Below the pieces are notes generated by a model. It saw only the letters and a list, made by a program, of their open reading frames with translations, did not search any database and was not told where the DNA came from. From contig NC_066333.1 of the NCBI RefSeq assembly GCF_022539315.1, positions 8,255,501-8,319,500 of the forward strand: 64,000 bases of DNA, written 5' to 3'. Source of the stretch: Serinus canaria. Taxonomy: Eukaryota; Chordata; Aves; Passeriformes; Fringillidae. Of this stretch, positions 10,301-20,476 are shown one piece after another (positions within the stretch are counted from its first letter, which is position 1; every line of letters begins with the position of its first letter). The position numbers were made by a program, and so were the translations under genes.

Positions 10301-13300
10301 CCCCTGCACACCTGGGGCTGCTCTGGGATGCAGCACCTGAATCCCATCCCAAGAGTTGGTATTCTGCCTTATCTCATCCAAATAATTCTGGACTCTCACC
10401 AAAATTCCACACATTTCTATCAGTATCACCCAAACCTGTACCTCTACACCTCATCTACATCTGTATCCTCCAGGCAGATGATATTCTACAACTCTCAAAT
10501 CCACAATTCCCATGATTTATTTGGGAGAAGTATGGCTGTGGGACTGTAGGGCTGTCCTGGAGTTCTCCAAAGGTCATGCCTTTTCTCCTAATGTTACACT
10601 TCAAGATTCATAGATGTTTTCCGTGGCTGCCTTTGCCAGGAAGGGGCTCTTCTTGCTCCAAAGGGTTGGCTGCTCTCAGCCATCTCCACTGGCCATTTCT
10701 CCCTGCTCCTTTTCAAAGATTCCCTACAGCAGTGCTGAAGCCCCTGCAATGCTCTGTACCCACAAGGTGAAGCCCCCAGAGAATAGGACTCTGTTTAGAG
10801 CTGGAGCCTATGCCATTGCTCTGCCCAGAGGAGGGTCCTGGTGCCACATGGACCCTCCCCAGAGGAGCAAACCTCTGGGGTGCCAAAGCCACACAGACAG
10901 GAAAGGAAACATCACCTGGGCTTGGGAACCCCTCTCCTGCCAAGCCTTCCTGGAGGGCTTGGCTACCACCAGCTCTCTCCAGGCTGTCCCCAGCTTTTGG
11001 GGATGCTTTTGCCTTCCCTATGGCTGCTGCATCCCTGCTAGAGGGTTGTAGGAGAATGAATTACAGGCAACCTTCACCTGGATAAGCCACAGCTGTGCTA
11101 ATTACCAAAGCCAGCCTTGCCCTTAATGGGTCATAGCTGTGACCAATAAGGATGGGTGGTTAGCTGGCTGGGAAAGGTCTGACCAAATGGGAGAGAGAAT
11201 TGCTGCAGTGAGGGGTCTGCTGTGAGCTCAGTCTGAGTCTGCAAGGGAAGCCCACAGTGGGAGCCTGCTGTAGTCAGAGTCTGTGAGTAGCTGAAGTTTG
11301 CTGGATGAGCTGTGAGGAAAAATAAACCGGGACCTTGGCTGATGAACTAGAGTGTGTGTCTCGGCTCATTTCTATCTCTAATGTGAGGTCTGCTGTGACT
11401 GAGTATCCCAGAGGAAGCCTGGGGGGCCCTGCTCCTGAGAAGGGCTCTTGAGCTCTGCTGTTGTGCCAGCACAAATAAAGGCAGCATTTTGCTCCTGCTT
11501 AGTGCAAGCACAGATTTACTGACACCCCTCTCCTTCCCCACTCTGCTCCCATCACCAACCCTGTGCCCTGTGCTCAGGCTCTCTGCATCCCACTGCCTTC
11601 AGAGACCCCTGACCACCCTGGATCCATGCTGGGCTGACAGAGCAAAGGCAGCAGGTCCCAAAAGCGCCCACACCAGCAAGGAAAGATGGCACAGCCCCAA
11701 ACCTGAACTTGGCAGCAGACAGGAGAGCATGTCCTGGGCGCTGCACCCTGTAAACAACACACTGACTGAGCTCCCAGCCCTAGGAACCCCCCAGCAGCCC
11801 CCCACAGCCTGCTGAGGTGCCCAGCTGGCTGCAGCCACGTCCCATGGGAAGCCATGCTTTTCAGACAGGAATTGGGGCTGAGGGACTGGGACAGGAGCCA
11901 CCAAGAGTTCACTCCAGCAAACAAACGGATGAAAACCAGCAAATTCCACCCAAAACCAAAGCAAAACTCACCCGCCATCTGGCCCAAGGGCCCAGCAGCC
12001 GGAGATGCGGACGCTGGAGAAGGCTGGGGGGCTGCTCATGTCCCCCTGCTGCCAGCCCAGGGGTGATCCTGGATTGAGGGTGTCACCCCCTGTCCCTGTC
12101 CACACTTCAGCTCCCGTCCCACAACCTCTGGCACTACCAGGGTAAGGGAGGGGTTATGCCAGCAGGGCTCCCAGGGTGATTCTTGGGGCACAGAGCCATG
12201 TACAGAGAGTCCCCCTGGAACGGGCACTGAAGGGTCCCAAGAGGCCGGGGTGAGGCAGAGCCCCAGCAGAGCCGGGGGCTGGAAGATGGCGGCAGGAGAA
12301 GGGAGCAGAGCAGGGGGAGTGTCTGTGCCCAGGAGCTGCGAGGCGGTCAGCAGCATAAGAGGATAGCTTAACCTCCAGATTACGTTCATTACCTGATATT
12401 AATAGCACTGGCTTGATTAAAGAAAAAGAGGGGGGCTGGGGATGAGGTGACACCTCCCCTCACCGCCCCCAGCACAGGCAATAAACACCAGCCCCAGTGC
12501 CTCTGCTCCTGGGACTGGGGGTGCTCGGCTGTCCTGGACTGTGGGCTCAGCAGAGAGGGCATCTGGAGAGTGACATCCACGTCCCCTGGCACTGGTGAGT
12601 TCCCAGGGACTTCTCCACACCACTGGGGAGGGGGCTGCAGGGGGCAGGAGGGGATGACCTCAGGGCAGGGGGTACCCAGCCAGCACCCCTCATGCAGCTG
12701 GTGGAGCAGCTGGGGCTCGGAGCCAGGGGCTGCTGGCCATGTAGGGCTTTCTGGTCTGGGACTCCCACCCCTCTCCCTTGGCTCCCATCGGTGGGGGGTC
12801 TGGCTGAAGGTCCCCCCTGGTCACTCAGCTTCCCCAAGAGCTGCCCCTCAGCCCTGGAGTAAACAAGTGGGTGAAACTCAACACCCCGGGGCTGCCGGTG
12901 GCTAAGAATAACATCCCATAGGCTGTGCCTGGCCATCCGCTCCCTCAGCACCCCCTGCCAGCTGCCCTCGCCCCCCCAGGCCAGCCAGCTCCTCTTCCAG
13001 CATCAGCCTCTCCAGGGAGGGCAGGGAGCCTGGGCAAGCTGCAGGAAGCCCAGGGAGCCAGGAGGCTGCTGAAGGGCAGCACACGTGCCAAGGGTGGGAA
13101 ATGTTGGGCACCACAGCAGGGGGGTCCAGGCCAGCCCTGGAGCAGGGACTGGGGCAGAGCAGCCCTCAGCCCACAGCCTCTGGCTGCCAAGGAAGGGAGG
13201 AGGTGGCACAGGGCACACAGGAGGGCAGCCAGGCTCTGCCAGGGGCACAGAGCACCAGGACAAAGTCCCATGGCCACCAAGTGAGATGCCAGCATGGTGA

Positions 13301-15773
13301 GACAGGAGCTTGGCCCCTGCACGCCCACTGCCGAGGGGTTCCAGGGAGGGAGCTCCCTCCTGCTTAGTACCAACCCCTGGAGATGGGGCCAGAAATGGGA
13401 GAAGACCCTTTCTTCCTCCTCCTCCTCGAGCCATCAAGGTTATTCCAGCAGCAGGGGAACCACACTGCCTCCCAGAATTATCAGGAAACCCCTCTTGCTC
13501 CTACTCACCAATGGGACCTGCAGAGCATCATCTCAAAAGATGGAAACCTGATGGGAACCAGAAATGACGGGCTGGTCCTGAGGCAGGGGACAGGGACAGG
13601 AGGGTTTTGGGGTAACCTGTCCCCAGCATGAGCTGCAGCTGCTGCCCCAAAGTCAGGGAAGTGAGCGATGATCAAAGGAACTTTTCCATTCCTGGTCTCT
13701 GCCTGGACTCCCCTCTTGCTGTAAAAGCTCTTTCAGAAGTTTAAAAATAAAATTCTCTTCCGGAGCCACTTCTGTTCCTTCTCATTAAAGTAGCAAAAAA
13801 GCAAAGGGATGCGGGACACGGGCGAGCCCTGGCCCAGGGATATTGTTCCTTATCGCCTGCTCCTGCTGCCACTTTTCCTGCCTTTGTTAAATGTCCAGGC
13901 AACAGGAGCAACTCTCCCAGCATCCCACCCACCATTCCCACTGGGCTCCCAGGTGGGACACCCTGGCTCCAAAGGCCAGCTGGGACTGAGCCTTCCTGCT
14001 GGCACAGATCTCTGCTTCCCAAGCCCCTTCCCAGCTTCTAAGCTCTTGAACAAGTTGAAATTCCTGGGTTTATGACTTTTTTCTTCCAGTGATTTCTAAG
14101 CAAATCCCTCCTCTAATGGCAGACTTAAAATATGGCAAGAGAGGAAAGCAGGCACAAAGGCCAGGATCTCCTTTTCCTTCTGGTGCTGGCAGCTGCTTGG
14201 TGGGTTTCCCCTGGGATTTAAGGATGGAAGCTGGACTGCATGTGGATTTTCCTCGTTTGGTCATAAGTATTGTCACTGGACGGGTGTAAGAGCTGCAGAC
14301 ACACCAAGCCCCCAGTGGAAGGATGCCTGTTCCCAGGAGAGGGTCCTGCTCCCAGATCCCATCCTGGGAGCAGCACCACAGGAGAGCGGAGGTCTAACCT
14401 GCTTCCTCCATTGCTGAGTTGGGCTGGATCCATGCATGCCAGCTCTTGGCTGGGCCTTCCCTGTCCAAGAAACCATCCCAAGGGATGAAGGAACACAGCC
14501 AAGGAATGGAGGAACATGTCCAAGGGATCAAGAAACCTCCCCATGGGATGGATGAACCTGCTTGAGGGATGAAGGAACCTGAGGGATGCAGGAACCCACA
14601 CAAGGGATGGAGGGACCTGGCTGCCATCCCACTGTCACATGCCAGGCCCATGCCCATCCTGGAACCCACGGAATGTCACTCCAGGTTTAACCAGCCTTGT
14701 ACCAAGCTCTGTCCTGGCCGGAGCCACCTGGAGCTGATGGTTCATCTCAGCAGCTCCACACTCAGAGCTTCCAGCTCTGTTATGGGCTCTGCTCCCTCAC
14801 CACAAAAGGACAAACATTTCCCTCTGCAAAACCAATTATCTGTTGCTATTTATACCAAATGAGAGCCATGATGGAGGGGCTCTGTTACACAACCCAGTTA
14901 TTCATCCCTCACTCTACCAGCACAGCTCTGGGAGACTCCTTCCTCTCATCCTCATCCTCGCCCTCCCTGCTATCCACCACTGACTTACAGGAAGGGCACA
15001 GGCAGCTGCCAGCAATGGGCTTAGCTGCTGGATCATGCAGGATGGGAACAGGAGGGATGCTTTGGCACTGACGCCAGGGTTGGTGGGGTGTTGGTACCCT
15101 ACAAGCAGGGATAGAGGGACACTCCATCCCTGAAAACTTTGCCACATCCCTGGAGCACCAGTGATGCTCCAAATGCAATTCCCAGATATTTGATGTTTGG
15201 GAGCAGTCAGTCCCCTGAGGTTTGTGCTGGAAAACGGGGTGGAAAATAGAAGGGAAACATGAGTGTGTGTGTGGTGGGGGGGCTGAGGGCAATCACCCTG
15301 TATGGGGGTTTGGGGTGGAAAAGTTTAGGTTGTCCCACTCTTCATCTTGATGGAGAGGATGCATGTGCGAGCAAGCTTGGAAAATGGGAGGCTGTGGTTT
15401 ATCAGCTGGGAAATTAAAGGCAAAAACCATGAAATAAGGTAAATAAGAGAAAAGGTAACAACACGAAAGGGAGGGGGGAAAAGGATGAAAATAAACAAGG
15501 GATAAAGCGGGGGTGGGAAGAAATGGTTGGTGGGAAAAGCGAAGGGATTTCATGGAGCGATGGACACGGGGAGGCCCCACTCGCGGAAGTGGCACCGTGG
15601 GGGACGGGACCGGCACCGAACCCTCCGGAGCCGGCGGCGAACCGGAACCGGGGGACCCGGGGCGCCGCGGTGCCGGTCCCGTCCCGGAGCGATTATCCCG
15701 GGGAAAAGAAAGCGGGGTCCTACCTGTCGTGCGGTTCCACCGGAGCCCCCTCGGGCACCGGGGCCGCGGCCAT
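4287..15773 (-). CDS. UCKL1: UCKL1, uridine-cytidine kinase-like 1 (5' part, 7 coding exons; 3' part outside window)
   Basis: Seven exons with GT-AG borders and matching phases join into 283 codons that read as the N-terminal half of UCKL1 (the human protein is about 548 residues). The family phosphorylates uridine and cytidine in pyrimidine salvage. Residues 1-82 are a Ser/Arg-rich leader. The P-loop Walker A motif ([10 protein letters not shown]) is at residues 85-94. The [10 protein letters not shown] segment, typical of uridine kinases, is near 134-143, and an Arg-rich [13 protein letters not shown] segment is at 217-229. Joined segments: 15724-15773, 7852-8048, 7222-7328, 6686-6856, 6374-6445, 4747-4936 and 4287-4348. 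The last exon ends in phase 0. The UPRT-like C-terminal half was not found in 1-4286, so it presumably lies beyond the left edge. The start is the ATG at 15773 in a CpG island with a good Kozak context. The spliced model is inferred from family similarity, not from transcripts. Confidence 0.95.
4366..4490 (-). mobile_element. CR1 LINE 3' fragment next to UCKL1 exon 7
   Basis: Plus-strand text agaatcacagaatcagg, then gttggaaaaaccctctaagatcatggagtccaacc and cttccactagaccatgtc, is a complemented CR1 3' end. The terminal octamer repeat lies 18-36 nt upstream of the exon 7 acceptor on the transcribed strand. Confidence 0.8.
4487..4677. repeat. Dispersed direct repeat of 32 bp with TTAGGG-like core
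   Basis: Positions 4487-4518 and 4646-4677 match at 30 of 32 bases. Both start GGTTAGGGTT and end AAGCCCAGAG. Intronic, in UCKL1 intron 6. Confidence 0.8.
4747..4936 (-). CDS. UCKL1: UCKL1 coding exon 6
   Basis: 190 nt encode [19 protein letters not shown] through [13 protein letters not shown], the end of the kinase domain. Acceptor CTTTCAG, donor CGAG|GTAGCT. Confidence 0.97.
5272..5345 (-). mobile_element. CR1 LINE fragment
   Basis: Short complemented CR1 3' end: gaatccttggatag, then ttggaagggactttaaagatcat and ccaagcctctcccac. It lies in UCKL1 intron 5. Confidence 0.7.
5578..6008 (+). mobile_element. CR1 LINE fragment (about 430 bp, 3' terminal)
   Basis: Sense-oriented CR1 on the plus strand: ggctgcaaagatggtctgagg, ggccctggcacacggtgccc, aggctggacggggcttggagc and a typical 3' end ggtcccttccaacccaaacc followed by ctgtgatcctgtgat. 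It is opposite in direction to UCKL1, in intron 5. Confidence 0.9.
6374..6445 (-). CDS. UCKL1: UCKL1 coding exon 5
   Basis: 72 nt (24 codons) begin [17 protein letters not shown]. The acceptor is TCCACAG and the donor AAG|GTGAGG. Phase 0 at both ends. Confidence 0.96.
6686..6856 (-). CDS. UCKL1: UCKL1 coding exon 4
   Basis: 171 nt (57 codons, residues 119-175) include [30 protein letters not shown] and [14 protein letters not shown], the nucleoside-kinase core. Donor TGG|GTATGG. Confidence 0.97.
7006..7190 (-). mobile_element. CR1 LINE fragment
   Basis: Complemented CR1 3' end with gggttggaagggacc, ccaaccccctgccatagg, gacaccttccacc and cacagcttctctgggc. It sits in UCKL1 intron 3, about 30 nt downstream of the exon 3 donor. 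Confidence 0.88.
7222..7328 (-). CDS. UCKL1: UCKL1 coding exon 3 (P-loop)
   Basis: 107 nt encode the Walker A region [15 protein letters not shown] and then LLSMDSFYK, with nucleotide-binding residues K92 and T93. Acceptor CTGGCAG, donor AAG|GTGAGG. Confidence 0.96.
7852..8048 (-). CDS. UCKL1: UCKL1 coding exon 2
   Basis: The acceptor CTGCCCAG is followed by a run of AGC codons, then [21 protein letters not shown] and [17 protein letters not shown], all hallmark UCKL1 stretches. The donor is ATAG|GTGGGT. The exon is 197 nt, phase 2 in and phase 1 out. The acceptor is a tandem of NAG triplets (see findings). Confidence 0.95.
8091..8129. repeat. Perfect 15-bp inverted repeat (hairpin) near UCKL1 exon 2 acceptor
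   Basis: Arms at 8091-8105 and 8115-8129 are exact reverse complements (ACCCTGCTCCCACAC). They flank a 9-nt loop that can add further C-G pairs. In the UCKL1 pre-mRNA the stem lies 43-81 nt upstream of exon 2, where the branch point would be expected. Confidence 0.85.
11046..11475 (+). mobile_element. Possible degraded solo LTR (uncertain)
   Basis: A segment with a polyadenylation-like AATAAA at about 11,321 followed by a GT-rich tgtgtgtctcgg, and a second AATAAA at about 11,475, has the look of an LTR U3-R-U5. I found no clear target-site duplication or matching ends, so this is weak. Confidence 0.22.
14482..14615. repeat. 21-bp minisatellite, seven diverged units
   Basis: GGGATG/GGAATG unit starts fall at 14482, 14503, 14524, 14545, 14566, 14583 and 14604. 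The period is 21 nt apart from one 17-nt unit. The consensus resembles GGGATGRAGGAACCTGSYCAA. Intronic in UCKL1. Confidence 0.85.
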
Positions 15774-15860
15774 GGTGCTGCGGGGAGAGGCGGGAGCGGC
15801 GGGGGCGGCGCTGCCGCGGGGATCCCCGGGACTTGTAGTGCGGGATGGGAGGGTGGGGTT
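15560..15860 (-). promoter_or_regulatory. UCKL1: UCKL1 CpG-island promoter and 5'UTR
   Basis: A dense run of CpG surrounds the UCKL1 start codon. On the minus strand ACTACAAGTCCC (15,828-15,839), about 55 nt upstream of the ATG, matches the ZNF143/THAP11-type core ACTACAANTCCC seen in many CpG promoters. No TATA box. The transcription start is not determined. Confidence 0.75.
15724..15773 (-). CDS. UCKL1: UCKL1 coding exon 1
   Basis: The ATG at 15773-15771 follows CACC. It encodes 16 residues beginning MAAAPVPEG plus two bases of codon 17, then donor AG|GTAGGA. The MAA start resembles the mammalian protein. Confidence 0.88.
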
Positions 15861-16890
15861 TGGGGGAATCTGGGCACCGATGGGTGCCCTGATGGGGCAT
15901 GGAGGGGTGCTGTGGTCATGGGTAGGAGCTGTGCTGGGAGATGGGTCTGTGTGGGCACGGCTGGGTGCTGTAGGGCACAGGGTTGGGTTGTGGGGCGCGG
16001 GTGGGTGTTCGGAGGTGTCGGTGGGTGTTTTGGGCATGGGTGGGTGCTGTGGGGCTCAGAGTGATGCGGTGGGTACCTGTGGGCGGCTCCGCAGTAGCAT
16101 CCCAGCCCAAGACGCTGAGGGATGCAGCACACAGCACCCCTCACCACCCTCCAGCTGGGGGGAGGCGCGGTTTGGGTGACCCGGGCTCTGACAATGTCTC
16201 TGGGCACTGGGGAGAGCCGGGAGGACCCCGGCCCCGTGGGGGTCCCGGGACGCTGACTGGGATCTGGTTTTACTCGGCACCATCCCGGGGCTGAGGTTCG
16301 TGGTACCACATGTTCGGGGGTGGGGGGCGAGCACCGCTCCCGGGGTCCCCACCCGTCCTTGGGGAGGCGAGAGCGCCCGCGGGGAAAGGCTGCGCTCTCA
16401 GCCAGCAGCGAGATCAGTCTAAATCTGTCCCTGCCTTGGGTTCGGTGCCAAAAAAGCCATTAGGGAGCAAAAGAGGATTTATTCCCACGCTGGGAGAGCC
16501 GGGGGGTGGCCCCGGGTCGCGCAGAGCTCCCCAGGGTGGAGAAGTCCTGGGCTGGATGTGGGCACTGGGGCCAGGACATGCTGGATGCTGCTGATGGGAT
16601 GGGTGGATTGGAAAGAGCTTTAAGGGGATTTCTACCATGGGAATGGGGGGCTTTGGGCTGTGGGCATTGGGGTCTCCCTGGTGGCACCCGGAGTGCTGGC
16701 TGTGCCAAGCACCACCAGTCCTCACCATCCCCATCCTGGTTTTGGGGGCACCCCTGGGTTGGTGACCACACACTGCATCCTCAGCAGCTGGGGAGGGGTC
16801 CTCTCAGCCACTGCCAGGAAGGACAAATCCAAACCCCCTGGAGCCCATGTCCAACCCTCCCATCGAAGTGCCCAATAACGGTGCTGACAG
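15774..16890. other. Spacer between ZNF512B 3' end and UCKL1 promoter
   Basis: About 1.1 kb of GC-rich DNA. It includes a degenerate G-rich array (15,890-16,060) of GGGTGCTGTGGG-type units and further CpG-rich sequence to about 16,420. A minus-strand AATAAA (16,477-16,482) could be a distal polyadenylation signal. No gene recognised. Confidence 0.6.
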
Positions 16891-16913
16891 TGCAAATAAA
16901 AAATCAATAACCA

Positions 16914-17092
16914 TTTATTCGATACAGCTGTTTCATACATACAGTACAGGGAGCGCCTCGGCGCTGCTCGGCTGCTCGGAGCTGCTCGGACAGTACTCTC
17001 CAACTGAGGATTTGTCAATGATTAACAAAAGAACAGATCATCACAAATTGGGAGTTTATTATAAGATAGTTTACCGTTAAAACAATTTTATT
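16914..17092 (-). terminator. ZNF512B: ZNF512B polyadenylation signal cluster
   Basis: Three AATAAA hexamers read on the minus strand, at 17,087-17,092, 17,055-17,060 and 16,914-16,919. They occur where the sequence changes from GC-rich to AT-rich, as expected for the end of the ZNF512B transcript. Confidence 0.65.
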
Positions 17093-19814
17093 TTTTGCAA
17101 ATAAACACTTTTTAATATATATATTTATATATTTATATATATGGTTACAAGTGATAAATTGAAAATTTTTTTCTTTTTTTGTTGTTTTTTTTCTTCTGTT
17201 TTAATTTTTTCCCCAAAATACACTTATGCACTAATAACTGGCATCGACGAGAAACATTCGGATATGCCGTGGGATGGGTGTCACGAGGAGAGAAAGAAAA
17301 GAACAAAATGCTCTCAAGGTTCCTGGGGGTGGGAGATGCTCCAGGCGCAGCTCCATCCACTGTGGCCAGAGCTGGTGTGACACAGCCAACCTCACCAGGG
17401 TGTTGGTGCCAAGGGTTCCCCAGCTCCCCACGATCCAAGCTTTCCATTACTTCCCACAGGCTTGCAGCCCATGCCTGCTCCCATGGAGGTTTAACCCTTT
17501 CCTTGGGGACAGGGGTGATGGGATGGTGGGTTTCCCCAACAGTGGAGATGCAGGACCACAGTGTCACTGTGCCCAGGGTGACAAAATCCCCAAATCCCAC
17601 AGGTGATGGGACAGAAGGGGACAGGACAACTCGTCCCCCCTCTGGTCCCACAGCCTCTGCTTGTCCCTTTGGATCAAGGTGGTTTTCCCTCTGGCACTGC
17701 CTCGCTGGGAGCACCTGAAGGGGCGCAACCTACTGACCCCCAGCAGTGACACTATGGTGTCACTTGGCCCTGCCTGTACACCTGTTGTGGCACTGGCAGG
17801 TGCTGGTGATCCCAGCATTGCTCTGGAACTTTCCCTGGACAAGCAGGGGAATAAAGGATGTCTCATGGAGAAGGTATAGGAGGGGAACATGTTCCTCTCT
17901 GAGTGATGACTAGTGGGGAAAACACCTTTTTTGGGGGGGGAAAAACCCTGAAGTTTTCACTTTCTCATAGACATTCCCTCCTGACCATGGTGCTGCCCTC
18001 ACTGGGGCTGTGAGTGCTCTGAGGGTGACAGGGACAGCCCCAGCACCAGGACCGGTGCTCCCACTGCCTGCCCTGAGACCGCAGATGGTCCCTGGGGTAC
18101 CCTCCTGGCTGGTGTCACTCCGTGAGGCCACTGCAGCTGTCCATGCTCCTGTCCCTGCTCCTGCCAGACACTCATTATGGAAGCAGAGGTGGATTTTAAT
18201 CTGGACCTCACAATGACCCCCTGAGCTGGCCCTTTCCCATGTCTAACCTGCCCTGAGCAGCTCCCAGGGCTCCCCGCCTGTGGAGCACAGTGCTGCCAGT
18301 TAATTTAATCAATGAGAAGCCAATTAATTGCATGTTAATGAGAACAGAGTCCCAGGACATGCCCAAGGGGAGACAGTGAGGATTGTGTGGTGACCATCCA
18401 AGCCAGCAGCCAGGGCTACACAGATCTCCCTTCCCTAGGCCAGGACATGGAGCTTTCCTGGGGCCTTTCCTCCATGGCAGGACATGATTTTGGGATCCAG
18501 ATGCTCCCTCTGCACCCTCACAGAGATTTCAGTGCCAGGCCCACAGCTCTGCCTGTGCTCCCCTTCCTGCTGCTGCCTGTGAGCTATTCCAAGCTGTCCT
18601 ACAGCTCCCAAAGCTCTCCCCACTCCCCAGGGAGGCAGATCTACCCCAGTGACACCATCCAAACATGATCTGATGAAGTGCAAGCAGCGACCAGGCTGAG
18701 CTGCAGTGACTAATTAAGCTTTCTCACTAATTGCCTCGAGGCCCAGCACAGCCAGCAATGCTCAGGCAGTTCCCTCAGCCACAGGCACGTGCCCAGCTCG
18801 CTGGGCAATGCAGAGGTGGATCCAGGTGCCAGAGCTGTGGACAGAGCAGGAGCCCTGGCTCCCTGAGAAGCCACCCTGGCTTCAGCCACCACTGTCCCCC
18901 CTCCCTGGCTGGAGTAACCTGCCAGTGGAGGATGTTAATTGTGACTGAGCTGCTGCTCACAGCAGGGAAAGACACTGAGTTTCTGGTGGGCGACAAGGAG
19001 CAGTGAAGGAAAGTGAGGACTGAGGTTTGAATTGATTAAAGCAAAAGCAGAAGCTCTCCCTCTGATGCCTCTTTCCTGGCTCTGCATAGGGGAAAAATCA
19101 ATTTAAGGTTTTCTGTTGTGCTACTGAGAGGAAACGTGCCCATTTCCCAAGGACCGAGGTAGCCTGGTTTTGTCTGGAGACGGGCACACCCCGGTCCAGG
19201 GATGGCTCCCCCAGGCTGGAGCAAAGTGTGATGTCAGTGTCAGCACAGGAGCAAAGAAGAGCTCCAGGGAAGAGCACAAGCAGGGATGGCACCACAGGGA
19301 CCTGCCACCCTGAGAAGGGTGGTCAGGGGCTCAGATGCATCTTTGGAAGCAGAGACTCCTTCTATGGTGGGTCCCAGCCCAAAAGGACAAGGGGAATGTG
19401 AGGTGCTTGGGCAGCAACTGGGCTCATCCTACAGCAGGACCCATGATTGTCTCTCGATGCTGCCCCCGTCCCTGTTACACACCTCCTGTGGCCACAGCTG
19501 GGGGACCGAGACTCCATTCCTCCCTCCTGGGCGATCGGCACCGTTGGGATGGAGCACAGGGACCCTGAATCACCTTTGGATGCCCCCAGGCCGGGGGACT
19601 GACATCTCCCCCTGACCCTGGCACTGCCATCGTGTCTCTGCCATCACAGCACTCCAGGCCCGGCAAACACAACCCGAGCACCGAGGCACAGCACCCTCAC
19701 CACAGCTGCACTGCCACTCTCCACGGTGCCCACAGCATTCTCACTACTTCCCATTGAACCCTCCAGCCTGACCAGCCGCAGAGCACCCCCTCTCCTGCTC
19801 ACACCTGCCACACC

Positions 19815-20200
19815 GCCAGCGTGTGTCCCGCTCCTTGCTCCCTGCTCTGCCCGTGCCTCGCACCACGCAGACAAACAAACCCTGCCGAGCCCCCAGAGCC
19901 GCTCCCTGCCCGGCACCTTCCCCCTCGACCCGCGGCTGCAGGGAATGCGCGGCCAACTCCCCCGCTCCGCAGCATCCCCCGCCCGACCGGGTCAAACATC
20001 TTTGGAAACATCACCCCGGAGCTGGGAGGCCGCCGGACAGCCGGGCAGCTCCCCCCGGAGCGGCACGGAGCCGCTGGGGAGGGTCCCTGCCCACGGGACC
20101 CCGCTGCTATTGCACTTCTCTTTCGCTCAAGCGTCGCCAGGTTGGCGCAGGGGAGGGGAACCACGGGCCGGGGGAGGCAGCGGGGCCCCACCGAGGGGTA
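19815..20200. promoter_or_regulatory. CpG-rich block inside ZNF512B 3'UTR
   Basis: CpG-dense sequence (for example ctcgacccgcggctgc, gcccgaccgggtc, ggccgccggac) stands out from the neighbouring 3'UTR and lies about 0.3-0.7 kb past the ZNF512B stop. An orphan CpG island is one reading. The open frames seen there look like a by-product of GC content. Confidence 0.5.
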
Positions 20201-20312
20201 TGTACATGGGCAGGGGGTGGAGAACGTTCCAGCTTCCTTGATCCTGTTTGTTTTCCAGTGTGAAACAAGGTCCGTGATTTGTTTAAAGTGGTTAACTGGT
20301 ATTTTCTGTCTC

Positions 20313-20333
20313 TTTTTTTTTTTTTTTTTTTTT
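20313..20333. repeat. T(21) homopolymer
   Basis: Twenty-one T in a row on the plus strand, which is a poly(A) run in the ZNF512B 3'UTR transcript. It could prime oligo-dT internally and look like a false 3' end. Confidence 0.9.
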
Positions 20334-20476
20334 CCTTTCTTTTTGTAAAAAGAGGGTGAGAGGAGGGTGGGGCAAGGGGAGGTGGGATGGGGAGGAGGGG
20401 ACATAAAACTGGGAGAGACCCCCACCCTGTTACCCTGGGCTGTAAACGAATCCTCGGAGACAAGTCTCTGAGCTGC

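Larger units (their letters stand above)
8049..15723. other. UCKL1 intron 1 (7.7 kb)
   Basis: No conserved coding exon recognised on either strand. It holds a hairpin at 8091-8129, a GATA-motif cluster at 8653-8767, an LTR-like segment near 11,046-11,475, a consensus YY1 motif at 12,283-12,293 and a 21-bp minisatellite at 14,482-14,615. Confidence 0.75.
16900..20476 (-). other. ZNF512B: ZNF512B 3'UTR (about 3.5 kb)
   Basis: Non-coding sequence follows the stop at 20477-20479. Three minus-strand AATAAA signals cluster at 17,087-17,092, 17,055-17,060 and 16,914-16,919, in an AT-rich block with an (AT)n-like run at 17,113-17,142. The stretch includes a 21-nt T run (A run in the mRNA) at 20,313-20,333, a CpG-rich block at 19,815-20,200 and a GCTGCTCGG tandem at 16,962-16,991. 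Extent inferred from the signals. I see no competing gene. Confidence 0.7.

Noticed and set aside
15513..16309. Open frames of 183-338 codons around the UCKL1 promoter
   Set aside because: G-rich repeats and CpG island produce stop-free frames on both strands. Only the 50-nt UCKL1 exon 1 is supported.
19799..20425. Open frames of 146-208 codons on both strands near 20 kb
   Set aside because: They lie in the ZNF512B 3'UTR CpG block, lack splice or family support and run through the T(21) tract.
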